From assembly GCA_022385755.1 (NCBI GenBank), contig MU278353.1, forward strand, positions 358,777 to 422,776: DNA of 64,000 nucleotides, read 5' to 3'. A program made the position numbers and the translations under genes. The stretch is from Trametopsis cervina. Its lineage: Eukaryota; Basidiomycota; Agaricomycetes; Polyporales; Irpicaceae. Positions 22,055-34,600 of this stretch are shown piece by piece. Each line of letters begins with the position of its first letter. Position 1 is the stretch's first letter. A model generated the notes under the pieces. That model searched no databases. It saw nothing but the letters and a program-made list of their open reading frames with translations, and was not told where the DNA came from.

Positions 22055-22435
22055 CCTAAACGGTGAAGGTCGGCCTGAAGATGAACACTACTTCGCTCAG
22101 AGATGAGGCTGGAGGATAAGACAATTGTAGACGAGGATATCGTGTAAAGGAGCTCGGAGAAAGCCGTGCAGTAGTGGCGTTTATATCGAAAGATTCAAGC
22201 CCGATTACCCCTACTTACATTCGCCGGACCGCGAACATACTCATCACGTATGGCCTCTTGTCTCTGCTTTCTATTGTGACATAAACTGGAGCTCATGCTT
22301 TACTGCCTTGAAGCTGGAAACAAGTGGCGAAACACATAGGCGGTGCATTCATGAAATCGGCACCCTCCTGACTGTCCGAAGGTCCAGTGCGCTCAGTCAA
22401 TCGCATACCGCCGATCTATACTGGTTGTACACTCG
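22055..22435. promoter_or_regulatory. Bidirectional promoter region
   Basis: 381 bp between the divergent F-box gene (-) and WDR24-like gene (+). No TATA-like box stands out. Confidence 0.4.
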
Positions 22436-25400
22436 ATGCCAATGTCTCGCCGCCCGTCTCTGCAGTCTCCTTTTGCCCCGCCTGTCGTCGAAATTTATTC
22501 TGACTCTCGGTCGCACGGTCCCCAAGGGCCTGCTCGCCATGTCCGTATTCCCCAGGTGACATCTCACGGAGGAGGGGCAATAGCGAAAAGCGAGGACGGA
22601 CTGAGATGCGTTGTGGCAGGGAAAGACTGTACGTCTGCCCTCCCTCTTGTAGCCTTACTTTCCTCGACTTGTATCCACAGCGTTGCGCATATTGCGAGTC
22701 TCAGAGCCCGGTGTCAGCCATTCTACGGACCACAAATCCTCTGTGGGGAGGGAAGGCTATCGTATCGACGCGTCGCGTAACTTGTGGAACGGAAGCGGCC
22801 TCAAGATTGACAGCGCGAGTACGGACGTAGTCTGGGGCCATGGCAGTATGTGCTGTTTCGTGTGTGCGCGATGCACAATATTGAAATCGAAATCGAATTT
22901 GAGACTTCAGCAACAAGATCCTAACGAGTGCACGAAATGGCGAGCTGATCATGTGGGATTTGAACAAGTCTGGCCCGACTAAGTTTGGTGAGTCTGCTCA
23001 CCAAGCTCTACCCTTGAATTGTGAAAAGAGAATCTCACGGCGATGGTGTTAGAACGTCGTGTTCGACAGCATGTTCGCTCTATACACCAGATAGCATATT
23101 CTGCTATCCTCCGTGACTACTGTATGACGGGGTCTGCAGATGGCGACATCCGTGTGTGGGTTCGTCCTACCGATCATACTCCGTAGATGTGTCTTGTGCT
23201 TAGTGCCACCTCCAGGACCTCCGGGTTCTTACAGATTCCGTGATGAAAATTCGACACCCTGCGGCTGTTCGCTCAGTCGTCTTCTCACCTGTTCAATGGC
23301 AGCCTCGACACGCGATTACAGGGCTGGAGAACGGGAATATATACCGGTATATTACTTTGGGTATCCGCCTAAAATCTCTCCCTTATGAGATCCTTTGTAC
23401 CGCAGGTGGGATCTACACATGGGTCAGCGCGGTCAACTCGACCGCATGCCTTTGGCCCATTCCGGCCCCATTCTGGCGCTGGACTGGACTCTTCCTCCGA
23501 CGTTCTCATCGACATCTAGCGGACGAATGGGCGGTTCCATAGGTCCAGCCCAAGGCAATAACTGGTACAGCAATGTTGGCTCTGGTCTCTTCGATGATAT
23601 CAGTGGCAATATACCCCCAACAACCCGAGGGGAAGGAGCGGGTATGGGTTGGCTCGCAAGTGGAGGGCTGGATGGCTGTGTCAAGGTGCGTTCCGTCCCA
23701 TATGAATCATATTCGAGCACTGAGACGTTGTACAGGTATGGGACATGACGCCGCCCAGCGGTGACGCTCATATCTCCCGTAAAGCGTTGTACACCATGCA
23801 TACCTCGTCTCCTGTTCGTCGCGTCGCGTGGCGTCCCGGATACGAGTGTGAGCTTGCGGTGACATCCTACCACGAAGGAGCCACCGCTCAATCCAGTCAG
23901 GCCTTTGATTCTACAACGGGCGGCTTGGGGCTTTCTAGCAGTCCCAGAAACAGTTTTATCAGCCATCTAGGCGCTGCTGAAGAAGCCAAGGACGATGATA
24001 AACTGCCAGCGGGCTTCGATGGGGCGGGTCAACCGATTGAGATATGGGACGTTAGGAGGGGGTTTGTTGCCAAATGGACCGTGCGCGGCTCGGCCGTCGA
24101 AGGTGGCGTTACAGGTGAAAGCTTCTACTTTTTCTTCTCATGATATTATATGCTAACGCTCTGCGTGAGATGTAACGTTTGTCAACTCGCATACCCTATG
24201 GGCACAACATTTCTCTGGCACATTCTCGCAGTTGGACCTCCGTTATAGTATGCGAACTCTCGATGCGATTCCTCGTTTAGCGGCCACTTGGGACCCTACT
24301 GGAGGATTATTGTTTGTGGCAGACCGTCCCAAACGTTGGGAGGTTCCCTACGATGATATGTAAGCAGATTTCCGATTGATCTATGCGACTTGAAGTTGAC
24401 AGAACATTGCCACCACGGTAGTAATCCTGAGAAGCGGCTCAAGCGGAGGACGAAAGCCCTTGGGAACAAACCATACGTCCCGGCCTCTCAGACTATGGGA
24501 ATTATGACGGGACACGGGCTGACGGAGGACCTTGAAATTTTTGCGAACCTCGCCCACGGTTATGTGTATGAAGGCGATGAGAAAGTTGCGATATGCACGC
24601 GAAATGCAGAGGTAGCTATCAATACACTACGTACTACAATAAATACTCAATTGTGCTGTCCAGATCGCTTTTCATGCTGGCAAACATGACGCCGCACAAA
24701 TGTGGCTTGTTCTCGCTTCACTGCTTACCGACATTGCCCCCCAAGTCATCAACACCCCGGCTATCACGCTTTCTCCGTTGCCAATAATGAACCCCAAACT
24801 GCCTCATTCTACGTCCGCTCCCGCATCTATCCCCACCATCACCCACGTTGCTGGTCCTACTAACCCTGTACGAGCTCAATCAGAAGACTATCGTACAGCG
24901 GGCAAGGAGTACACAAGTCCTGGTGCCAGGTCTGCTTCGGGTTCTCTAGCGCAGTCTCGACGAGGAAGCGAGAAGAGCAGAACGAAAAGTACCTCGAGCG
25001 CTGGGACAGGGTTCCTCTCACCTTTGAGAACTACACCAGTGTCATCCACAACCCCTTCTCCACATAAACCCTCCACCCCCTTGCCTCCCTTGCCTGGCCC
25101 GCTGTCAGCGTCGATGTTCGGCCGGAGAGGATCGTCTGCTGGTACTCCACAGACAATTGGACCTATGCCCCCTCCACCTTTACGCTCGCGCCTAGCATCG
25201 TCTTATCGGAGGCCATCGTTCAAAGCTGCAGGCTCGTATAATATAGGCACAGAGGGCGAATCGAGAAGCTACAGCCATTCTAGTCTCAAACACGTCGGTG
25301 AAGGAGCCCTGGACGACTCTGACTCTGACAGCAGTGGGAGCGAGCACCACTTCCCTTCTTCTGCAGTAAGCGAGACCGAGATTCCATTCGAGGGAGACGA

Positions 25401-27165
25401 AGACCTCAATGCATACGTTCTACCGCGTAGATCGAGACCTTCATTCTCCAATGCGTCGTCTTCGAGCAACGTACATCCCTGGAATAGTCGCGCCTCAAGT
25501 GTGCAGCCGTCGCCACTCTCGAGAGTTGCCGTGCAGGAGTCATGGACCGAGGATGATAGAGAGGAAGACGACTCTCCGTCGCCCGCCTCGACAGATTCTG
25601 AAGCGTCCTCGGGTGGGTTTGAGGATCACACGCCATCAGCTTTTATGCCCCCACATCCGCTTTCCCGAAGGGACAGCTCGAACAGAGCAAGACGGAACAG
25701 CATGCGTGCGTCGAGAAAGAGTCGCAGCCGAAGCTCTACGGTCGCATCATTGAGCGTGTCACTCCCGCCCTCTGCCAACACCCAGCCAAGGCTCATCAAA
25801 CACCAAGAATCGCATAGTAGCATCAGGACCGTCACTGCCACTCCTACTCCCACATCTATGCACGCTCCTGACAGAATGCATAGCGGCGAACGTGAAAATA
25901 GCTCGGGACTCTATCGGGACGCCACCATACGTGATCTCTCGGGGGCAGCGCAGTCGAGTATTCGCAGTGATGCCGTGAGCCTGAGGTCGAACTCATATCA
26001 CCCTCGTAGCCGGCCGCGTTCTGAAGCATATTCAATTGACGAGTTCGATTTCGACAGAGGCATAGCTGGGCCTTCTGCGACTACTGCTGCCACCATAGCG
26101 TCCGAGAGTCTTGCCCGTGAAGCGATACTGCTCACTGAGTCTCGTCTGAGAGACGCGGGTTGGGAGGCAATGAGGGAGACGGTTGAGATACTCGTTGATG
26201 AGGTGCGTTCGACTCTCATCTTGTGATAATCCTGGATAGTGAACCGATGCACTGTTGCAGGGCGACGTGCAAATGTGTGCTATGCTGGCTCTCGTTGCAT
26301 CGAAAGAGCTTCGCATTTCGAAGGGCCGAGTGCTGAGATTCGTTGAGAATTATATCGGTAAGACCCCCATTGTATCATGCTACAAGCCCAATTAACGGAC
26401 GGTGTTTGTATCAGATATGCTTACACGGTTGAGGTTGCATGGGCCTGCTGCATACATCCGCAAACATGCACCCGCTGATACCATTCGTGCGAAGACCGAG
26501 GTATATCTTGCAGAAAGTCTTCTCCGTTCCTCGCATACTAATAACCAGAGTAGACAGGGACGACCTTCGAATCTGTATGTGCCAGGTGCCGCAAGCCTCT
26601 TCTCCAACCAGTTCCCAAAGTAGCCAACACCACCAAGCCTTCTGGGAGCTTTGCGTTTTGTCTGAAATGCAAGGCTACCACGACCAAGTGTGCGATTTGG
26701 TGAGCAGTTCCATTCTGCTGCAGTGTATACAACTCATTTCTTGCTCGCAGCCACCTCCCTGTGCGGGCTCTAGCGTTCACCTGTCCGGTGTGCATGCACG
26801 GCGGACACTTGGACTGTTACCAGCAGTACCATTCGCGTCGGCCGCCCGTGCTGATCTCGTCCTTCGCTCCCGTACTAAGCGGTATCGCCGAGCCTTCTTC
26901 CGGGCTATTGCCAAATCCCGCGCCTCGCAACCACCGCAGATCGGAGTCGGGTCTGCGAGGGCGCGCTTCGCCCGTTACAAAAGAAGACGGGTCGGACGAC
27001 GGGACCAGTGTCCGCGAGGCGGAAGAACCGGCGGGTGGCTCGAGGATTAGCGAGCCGAATGTAGAGGGGGGCGCTGTGCAAGTCGCGATTCAGGGACATC
27101 CCTGCGCTGCAGGGTGTGGACACCATTGTTGGGCTACAAACGAAGTCCCGCATGTGGCTGCATGA
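22436..27165 (+). CDS. RTC1: WDR24/Rtc1 homologue, SEA (GATOR2) complex subunit
   Basis: Fourteen exons join in frame to give about 1333 aa: 22436-22628, 22681-22845, 22904-22987, 23053-23159, 23216-23346, 23406-23685, 23736-24114, 24170-24359, 24422-24611, 24664-26202, 26261-26357, 26415-26500, 26554-26699, 26751-27165. The N-terminal WD40 propeller shows SNKILTSARNGELIMWDL, YCMTGSADGDIRVWDL, LASGGLDGCVKVWDM and PIEIWDVRRG. About 400 Ser-rich, disordered residues follow, then a helical part. The C-terminal zinc/RING-like module is C-x2-C (VCARCRKP), CLKC, CAIC-HLP, CPVCMHGGHLDCY and CAAGCGHHC. This order is diagnostic for WDR24/Rtc1. It regulates TORC1 at the vacuole in response to amino acids (family knowledge). 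Confidence 0.92.
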
Positions 27166-27454
27166 GCTCATTCTGCTGTGTAGGCTACTTTTGACAGCCA
27201 GTGCACCAGGCTTGCTCGGGATTCATGGAGGCTCAGACGTTTTCATACTCGGTGTATTTTGAAATATCCTATTGTAATATTTACTTCCGTTCTTCGCAAG
27301 TTAGAATGTCTATTACATGTGTATCTGCTGGCACTAGGAATGACATCGTATGATATTTCTCTGACACAAGCGAATTATCGTGCGGGTTGACGTATACGTC
27401 CAACACTCGACAATTACACATAACAGCAGACGAGAAATACAGAATATAGAGAGA

Positions 27455-28579
27455 TCACATGATAACACAACGGTCTTCGCGGCTTTCGATCCCACGAGCG
27501 ATGTCGTCCGGCTGGACGACTTGACCGGTGCCCTTGTCCTTGCCATCGAGGCTGACAATGAGTACGCCGGCGTTGTGCGGGTCCAGTTCCGCCACGAGCT
27601 GGTATCTAATTCATAAGTATGAATGAGCCGGGATAAACGAGGGAATGTGGATTAGAAGACGCACTTGACCATGAGCTCTTCAACCGCAGGCTTGATTTTG
27701 GCTTTTTGGCCCTCGGAGTGAAGACCCTTGCCTGGGACATTTGTGAGTATATACAATACATTGGACTGGAAGCTTCATGGTGCGAACGTACCCACGATGA
27801 GGTGGATCTCCGGGTCGCCACGACGCTGCGCATCCTGCAGAGCACGCTCCGTAAACTCTAGAGCCTCTTTCACTTGTAGTCCATGCAAATCAACTTCATT
27901 GGCCGCGCTGTCCTACAGGTGCGCGTGCAAGTCAACACCCAGACCAATCAAACAGCAGAACTCGCAGTTCACACACCTTGTTATTCTCTGCAACGAGCAC
28001 CGTAAGCAACCCTGCGAAGTAAGACCACAAACAGGACGAGACAAACCAATGAAGATCCACTCCGCCGCCTCCTTATTCAACCTGTCCATCTCCGCGCGTC
28101 GCTCTTTGCATTTATTCGACAGCTCCTTCGCCAGCGCGCCCTCGCCCCTCTTGTACGCTGCCTGACTCTGCTCCGAGAGCCGGTGCCCCTCGTCGCCCGC
28201 CGCGCTCGCGCGTGCACGCAGGGACGTATAGTGCTCGTTCTGTTGGTTGACCTGGTTCTGGTCCTACAGGCGCGCATATACCCGTCACCTCCACGCTTTA
28301 CATGTTGAGAAAAAGGGGACGTACGACGCGTGGACCATGAGGCGGACTGGGTCTGTGCTGTGGCGGACGCGGATGCGGTTGTGGGATAGCATGCGGGGGC
28401 TGCTGGTTGTTATACGACGGAGGGCTGCTCGGTGGCGGTCTCCCTTGGTGCGGCGGCTTCGGTTTGTGCGGGACCGACGGCGGGACGTAGACGTCGTCTT
28501 CGGGCTCCGGTAGGTAGGGTGCTTTGGGCCCGCAAAGGAACCAGGTGAGGCCGCGGACGATTCTATCGAGCAGGCCCAT
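27455..28579 (-). CDS. DUF1771-Smr domain protein
   Basis: About six exons; the first is 28579-28325. The N-terminus (MGLLDRIVRGLTWFLCGPKAPYLPEPEDD) is followed by a proline-rich stretch of about 50 residues. Then comes the DUF1771 helical pair (HYTSLRARARAAGDEGHRLSEQSQAAYKRGEG... EWIFIENNK). The Smr domain follows, with DLHGLQVKEAL and HLIVGKGLHSEGQKAKIKPAV, the DxH and GxGxHS motifs that define Smr endonuclease-like domains. The C-terminus ends in CVIM. That fits a CaaX box (C-V-I-M), so the protein may be prenylated. Fungal Smr proteins of this type are linked to RNA cleavage or surveillance; the exact role here is not known. Confidence 0.85.
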
Positions 28580-29129
28580 CGTCGTCGTCGTTCGCGATCA
28601 AGAGTTGGAGTGGGAGGAAATGAGTGCTGCGAGCTCTGTATGTGGCTCCATTATCCTTGTATAGAACACGAGGCAACGCGCCTTTATTCGCCAGGAGCGT
28701 CGTCTTGATTCAAGTGTCGGTGTACCCATCGTGAGAGATAGCGTAGACGAGAGTGAAGTGGCTACCTCGAGTAATCTTACCGACTCTCATGTGCTCGCAA
28801 ACCCAAACCACCAGCTAAGTGGCGCGGCGGCAAAGCACCCGTGGCTGGAGCGAGAAACATGCTTTGGAGTTTCAGGAACAAGCGTTCGATAGAGCAAAGT
28901 ATGACTTGATAATACGGGTCATATGTATGTACAGAAAGACGAGCGACCCCTCCGAGGTCACGAGCAAGTAGAATCACCATGCACCGAAGGGGAACACACT
29001 AAAAACGTTCAAATAGCATCTGACTTCAGAGATTCCAACATATCGCCACTCTCCTTTTACTTTCTTCGTTCCTCTCGAGATGGTGTGTCCATGTGGCCCA
29101 ATGTGCTCTGCAGTTATGTGTGTGCGTGC
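28580..29129. other. Intergenic: Smr-gene promoter and antizyme 3' region
   Basis: No gene is supported. Both flanking genes run on the minus strand, so this holds the 3' UTR of antizyme and the 5' region of the Smr gene. Confidence 0.4.
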
Positions 29130-30204
29130 TTAGATCTCCATGCCGACGAGGACGTAGGCCGGGTCCACTGGGAATGGAGGAGCAGTGACGACCGTGCCGC
29201 CAACGTACATGAAGGCGTGAAGCAAATCACTTAAGAGCGGAGAAGACTTTTCAAGCGCAAGGACCAAGGCCGAGCATTCAAGACGTTCGTCCGCGAGATC
29301 AAGCAGAGCGACGATGCTACAGCGCCTGTTAGTTTCGGCGCAATGTCAAAAACAAACTGAGTGTTTACCTCTCGCGTAAGTTGACATGAGCAGCGCTCTT
29401 GCCGTCCACGTACAGGGTCTTAGGTTTGCCGGGAAGGCTGAGCACTATGCCATCAAAGGAAGCTCCCAACTCAGGAGCGTCGATCGTGACACGCTTGGCA
29501 TGGGGAAGAGCACCGAGCGCATTCCTCGGGAAAAGGGTGCTGAGGAAGTCAAGCGCCTCGTTGTTGGCGCTGATCGCAGAAATGCTGCCTCCACCCTCGT
29601 CAAGATCGTCGGGGGTGAGAGGAGGCGTTTCGGCGTCAGCCGGTGGGACGGAGGAGCGCCTGTTGAGAATGTCTCGTGGGGGCGTAGCGAATGGGAGGCC
29701 GCGGAGCGCACCACCCGAGGGCGAATCGAGCGGAGGAGTAGGGGGATATACACTGGAATCTTTGAAGCTTTCTGAACCGAATGAAGATAGCGTGGAGCGG
29801 TCGGATGGGGATGAGGAGGGGTAGATCGACGCCAGACTGTCTGTCACCCAGTCTGACGACCCTCTGTCAGGAGGGCATTTTGCGTTAGGGATGTCAAAAA
29901 CGCCACTTTATGGTGCGTCAGAGGATAAGAAGGGAGAAACAGATGCGATAGGTGACTCACCCCAGGCCCGCCAGAGAACGTAGTAGAGTAGTAGTACATG
30001 GAGTCGTTGCCCTGGAGGTGGCAGACAGCAAGCACGCTAGGAGTCATGTCGGAAGAGAAAGCCCCATCCCCAACGGTTCGACGGCCGTTGCTGGAAATAA
30101 TGATATCAGTAAGCTCTCTACATGTGTGAAAGAGCAAACTCGACGTACGCGGGGCAAATACTAGATGAGATTGGTGATTGATTTATCATGGTAAAATTCG
30201 ACAT
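29130..30204 (-). CDS. OAZ1: Ornithine decarboxylase antizyme, +1 programmed frameshift
   Basis: Exons 30204-30149, 30090-29961, 29905-29369 and 29316-29130. Frame 0 (from MSNFTMINQ) runs through VLAVCHLQGNDSMYYYS and FSGGPG, then W-R-F and a TGA at 29896-29894. Skipping one base (29896) opens a second frame that runs to the end, giving about 302 aa. That frame starts DIPNAKCPPDRG, passes a Ser/Pro-rich linker (about 100 aa) and ends in the antizyme core. The core carries ALLDLADERLECSALVLAL, LLHAFMYVGGTVVTAPPF and a terminal YVLVGMEI. Antizyme binds ornithine decarboxylase monomers and directs them to the proteasome; polyamines raise frameshifting, closing a feedback loop (family knowledge). 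The 55-nt intron (29960-29906) just before the site must be spliced for frame 0 to reach WRF-stop. Confidence 0.88.
29893..29905 (-). promoter_or_regulatory. +1 ribosomal frameshift site TGG CGT TTT TGA C
   Basis: Frame-0 codons are TGG, CGT, TTT, TGA, and the +1 frame resumes at GAC. A slow UGA with TTT in the P site fits antizyme shift sites, usually written NNN-UGA. The tryptophan codon three before the stop is also found in animal antizymes. The site sits at the start of exon 3. Confidence 0.8.
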
Positions 30205-31484
30205 TGGTTGCCAATTTGAAGCTGCACACACATTGCGAGCAGAATCGAAGCATCGTGAGCAAGCCGCACGGAATTGCAGCAGTTCGAGAGACTTACAACT
30301 AGGGTGGAATGTGCAGAGCAAGAGTTTGGAGAGATCACTGAAGCGTTGTGGTCAAGGCAAAAGAGTGGGACGCGCTATTGAGGTCAGCCCCATGCTTATG
30401 TAAAGCTTAAGTAGACCCCGATCACCCCTTCAGGGCGAAATCACGCGAGGTTGCTGCCATCCGAAGGCGCGCGTTCTAAAGCTCTCGCATCGTCGTTCTT
30501 CCGTTAGGCGTTTCACCTTCTCCTCTTTGGCTTCCAACGTGGCTTGCGCCGTTCGTGCAGTAACTCTCTTTTTCTGCCGTCATGGAGAGTAGAGATATCG
30601 TCTGGTACCCGAGTAATCGCGTAAGTTGAACCACTCTACCCACAAATTCAAAGCACAATCGCCATAGCTCCCCACGACCGTGGAGGGTTTTCGCTTCGAC
30701 AGGAGCTTATCTGCAACTCGTTGCCCACATGCGTCTCTCAGGTGCTCCGACTGGTTCTAACTAGGCGAATCGTCCCTCAACCTAGTTGTTCCGTTGACGG
30801 CCGCACCTCGGTCTTCATGAGTACGAAAAGAAGCGCATCTCGCAGACAATCGGTTCATCTTCGTCGCCCTTCAAGCTCTGAACAGGGAAGCTCGAAAAGC
30901 TTTTCTACGATGAGCCTCTCGTTCTGGCAAGTTTCGCCGTGTGGCTGGTGCATCACGCCCGTTGGACGTTACGGCAGCGCAGGGGGACGTATTCACTCGG
31001 GGCCGTGCGAGAACGGGTCAGCTGCTCGAAGCCGTTCGATATTCCTGGCATCTCCGCGACACGTTGTGCAGACGTCATGGACGGCAGGCGTAGACATTCA
31101 TCGGCCGTGCGCTGGGCGTTCTTGTCGTACGCGTTTATCCATCTGCGCTACTGGTTTAGAGTTCGCCAGCATTCTCACCACGGCTTCTGTGAAAAGCACT
31201 CGACTTTCTCGACTTGGGTGAATACCGTAATTGAGTTTGTGCCTTGCGGTCGACAATGTACTACCTTGACTGAAATGAAAGTATTTTACCCAATGACAGC
31301 CCTCGATGGCAGCTTCCCCTTCCTCACATCATCCTGAGAGATACTATGCGGACTCATAAATGACTAAGGATGGTACACGCAAAGCATGTACATTCGCCAC
31401 CACCTACTCATACACAACACAACCTACAACAGGACTACCGCAATCCATACCCGAAGACGTTACACTTCCCGCACGCTCACTGTC
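30205..31484. other. Intergenic, antizyme upstream region
   Basis: 1.28 kb with no supported gene. The + strand ORF at 30721-31221 is Ser/Arg-rich and lacks any recognisable motif or splice support. Confidence 0.4.
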
Positions 31485-33931
31485 TTAGAACGGCACAGGG
31501 CTGAACACCCCGCTATCGCGGAACGCCGACTTCAGCGGCGGGTTGCGTCCGCCCGGGGACATCTCCTCATGCGGCACCCCGCTCTGCGGGTAACGCATCG
31601 GGCTCGCCGTACTAGCCGGGAACTCTACGCGCGCCGAATGGGGGGTCAGCCCGGTAGGCTCCTCCCATGTATCTGAGAAACGACTCGATGAGAGGGGGGG
31701 AGGGGGTGCCTTGCGTGGTCCGGAGAAAGACTCGGTGCGGTAGTTCTCCACGACATCGAAGTAGTCTTCATCCTCCATACGCTCTGCTGGTTCATGGACA
31801 TCGACGCTGGACTCAGTGTGAGTGTCATACACGGACTCCTCGTGCGGTTGCTGCGGCTCGTATTCGGGGGACACCTGTTGGGGTGCATATGCCTGTTGGT
31901 AGTCCATTTGGGGCTCGGGGAACGACACATTTGAGTTATGGTCCTGCTGATACGGGTACGAGTCCAGGCCATCCATCCGCGGCTCGGGGAACGACACGAT
32001 GGAATGGTCGTCCCGCTGGTACGGGTACGAGTCTGGGCTGTCCACACGCTGGAACATGTTGACGCCCTTTTCGTTCGTGAGGCCGACGGTGGACTCTCTG
32101 TCTGTCTTCTCCCGTGTGTCTTCGGCCGTCTGGCCGATGAACGAGAACCGACCCACCTCCTCGGTCTCGGGGCTAAACCTCTTTGTGATTACGCTGTGGC
32201 GGGGAAGGACACGGCGGGTGAGGAAGAAGAGCAATACGTTGATGGTACCTGTTCATATTTAGTTTGAATGGTCCCACAATGGTTTGGCGATGGAAGCTTA
32301 CCAGACAGGAGATAAACAACATCGCTGAGACAGGTGTAAGCAAGAATTTTTCGCGTGGTAAGTAGAGAACCCTCACGAGAAGATGGTTGCAGCGAAAGGG
32401 ATCGGACGTCCGCTCCAGTCCATGAATCGACACACAGCGATAGGGAGAATAATGATTGTGTATGCCACCTAAAACCCGCAACGTGAGTGAGATTCCGCTT
32501 GTGAGCAGGAGGTCAGTAGGACATACCGGATAACTAGACAGCATAACGCTATGAGTATTTCGTTCAGGAAAAACTAGCGAATCTCACTCACAGCAACATG
32601 GTCTTTGCGACAGAGACGATCTGACTATCTGCAGCGAGTCCTCTGGATGTATCGTTGCTGCGATGCATCCGGAAACGCATACGACTTCCAACAGTGACAA
32701 TGTTGCCGCGCAGCTTGAAATAAACTAAACTGTAGAGAACGAAGGAGAGGAACGCTGATGCGAACATCTATGGGGAAGAGTCGCGGGTTCACAGCTGTTG
32801 TTGCACTTAGCGACTGGGTACTCACAAACATGTAATCCAGACTAGATGAAACCAATGAAATTGCGTAAGTGCGGGGCGGATGTAAGAACAGAGCAAAACA
32901 CGAACGTGTAGCGGGAGATGCTGTACTCTTCAGATATCCAGCACCAATACCCGGTAATGGCATCTGACGGTGAGTATTTACCATCAGCCAGAGCATCAAA
33001 TTTTCATTTCGCTCTAGTACTCACAGAAGGGTCCATTCTTTTTCGTGTCCAAAGCAGCAGGGCCAGCGATGACGAGCGTGCCGATGGCTGCCCACAATGC
33101 GACCAGCAAAGCAATCATGACACTACGTCGGGACTGGAAACGCAAGAATAGCACCCAGAATGTATGCCAGGCGATCGTCTTTTGCACGCCATTAGTATGA
33201 TGTTCGAAAAACGCATATATCCACTTCACTCACAAAGGACCTATCAAGTGAAGACGATGTGTGAGCAAACTGTGGACGCGAAAAGATGAAGCATGCGCAC
33301 CAAAGCGCGGTACCAACATCCGCGATCTGCTTAACGGCCCCTACGTAGCACGATATGTTCAGAAATTTGACCTCATCGATATATTCAACTTCGAGCTCAC
33401 CTTGTGCCTCGCAGAATGGCTCAAATTCCACAGCACGGTTGATATACCATTTGGCATTCATTATCGACCCGACAGCTATATATCTTTAGAGACCATCTCT
33501 TCACAAACGACAATATTCTCAAAAATACCTTGTAGCAAATCACATAGCAGCAACGATATCAAGTATGCAGCCGCATGACTGCGTACAAACAGGTTGGGGT
33601 TGTCCACTTTGCGGGTATTCCATGCAGAGACCTACGAAAACACCGCCCGTCAGTTCTTCTGCTTTCTGGCAGTCAAAACAACATAGAACGACATACAAGA
33701 AGCACCGTCAACAGTGACAGGACAGCGAACGCGGAGATTGATGACGTGATCACCAGAACCTGTAAATCAAGAAGCACAAGAAGCGCAAATTAGAGCCGCG
33801 AACTGCCTGATATGTAGCCGCGAGTAAGTTGGGTTGATACGCACAAGAACACCGGACGCCTGAGCCTCAGTAATATCCAACGCGAGCCAGAATTCGTGTC
33901 CGTTAGGCAGGATAGCGGTAGCGTTCGTCAT
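31485..33931 (-). CDS. Git3-like seven-transmembrane GPCR
   Basis: About 13 short exons, about 560 aa; the first is 33931-33845 (MTNATAILPNGHEFWLALD, extracellular N-terminus). The seven spans read: VLVITSSISAFAVLSLLTVLL; AAYLISLLLCDLLQAVGSIM; the GAVKQIADVGTALW / TIAWHTFWVLFLR region; ALLVALWAAIGTLVIAGP; LDYMF plus FASAFLSFVLYSLVYF; VMLSSYPVAYTIIILPIAV; and DVVYLLSGTINVLLFFLTRRVLP. CEAQG-AVKQ and YWCWI are typical of fungal Git3/glucose-sensor-type receptors. A long cytoplasmic tail (about 250 aa) is Pro/Ser-rich and contains a duplicated 24-residue unit. Likely signals through a G-alpha protein and cAMP; ligand unknown. Most splice joins were tested and keep frame. Confidence 0.85.
31909..32042 (-). 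repeat. In-frame 72-bp tandem repeat in the GPCR tail
   Basis: Two copies of about 72 bp encode DSYPYQ-x-D-x2-S-x-VSFPEP-x-MD. The blocks GGCTCGGGGAACGACAC and TACGGGTACGAGTC recur at the same spacing on the + strand. Confidence 0.75.
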
Positions 33932-34600
33932 CTTTTGTCTCGGAGGCGAGCAGTGCAGATGAGGAGTCGTGCGTTAAAGTGGGGTCTACAGCACCGGGCT
34001 GGAAAATAAAAATGGAATAAGTTTACAAAAGAAGCCTACGAATCAACGCAGGTAAAGAAACAAAGGGCTCAGCCCTGCGGAAGAGAAAGAAGAACGAAGG
34101 AGGTGGTGGTCGGGAGAGAGGAGGGGAGCACACTGAGTCGCCGATTTGACGTACCGCCATACTACTGCCATCGCCACTGCCAGAGGTACTGCTCCTCCGT
34201 TATCTCCTGCTAGTGTGCGGGTGCGGCTGAGGATCAACAACTCCCATCAGTGTATCCGCTCACAGCCTCCCGTTTCCAAGTTTCATAACGGTACGGGCGC
34301 TCTGCAATCTTCCGAGGTTCACAATCCGACATGAGGTCACTGCCTTCTGTCTATCGCTTATAATTAATCAATTATATGTGCTTCACCTCACGAACAATCA
34401 GGCACTGCGGGGGTGTTGGAGTCGGTACCGTGTCCTCTTACGAAAGAAAGCAACCTGGCCGTCGGCAGCGACTGTATGTCTGCCGACCGAGCCAGTAAAC
34501 AACATGTATAATATAGTGTAATGTACACAATGCGAGCACACAATTAACATCGACCCAGCGTACAATAAATTACAGACAACAGAATAGCGGGCCGAAACCT
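33932..34600. other. Intergenic: GPCR promoter and 3' region of the DUF6533 gene
   Basis: 669 bp without a supported gene. Confidence 0.4.

Noticed and set aside
29864..29870. TCC TGA C (a classic antizyme shift sequence) downstream of the site chosen
   Set aside because: Frame 0 leading to it contains a TAA 15 nt upstream and cannot be joined to the GGPG exon by any AG acceptor; TTT TGA C fits all frames.
30721..31221. 166-codon + strand ORF upstream of antizyme
   Set aside because: Ser/Arg-rich, no motif, no splice support; may be chance.
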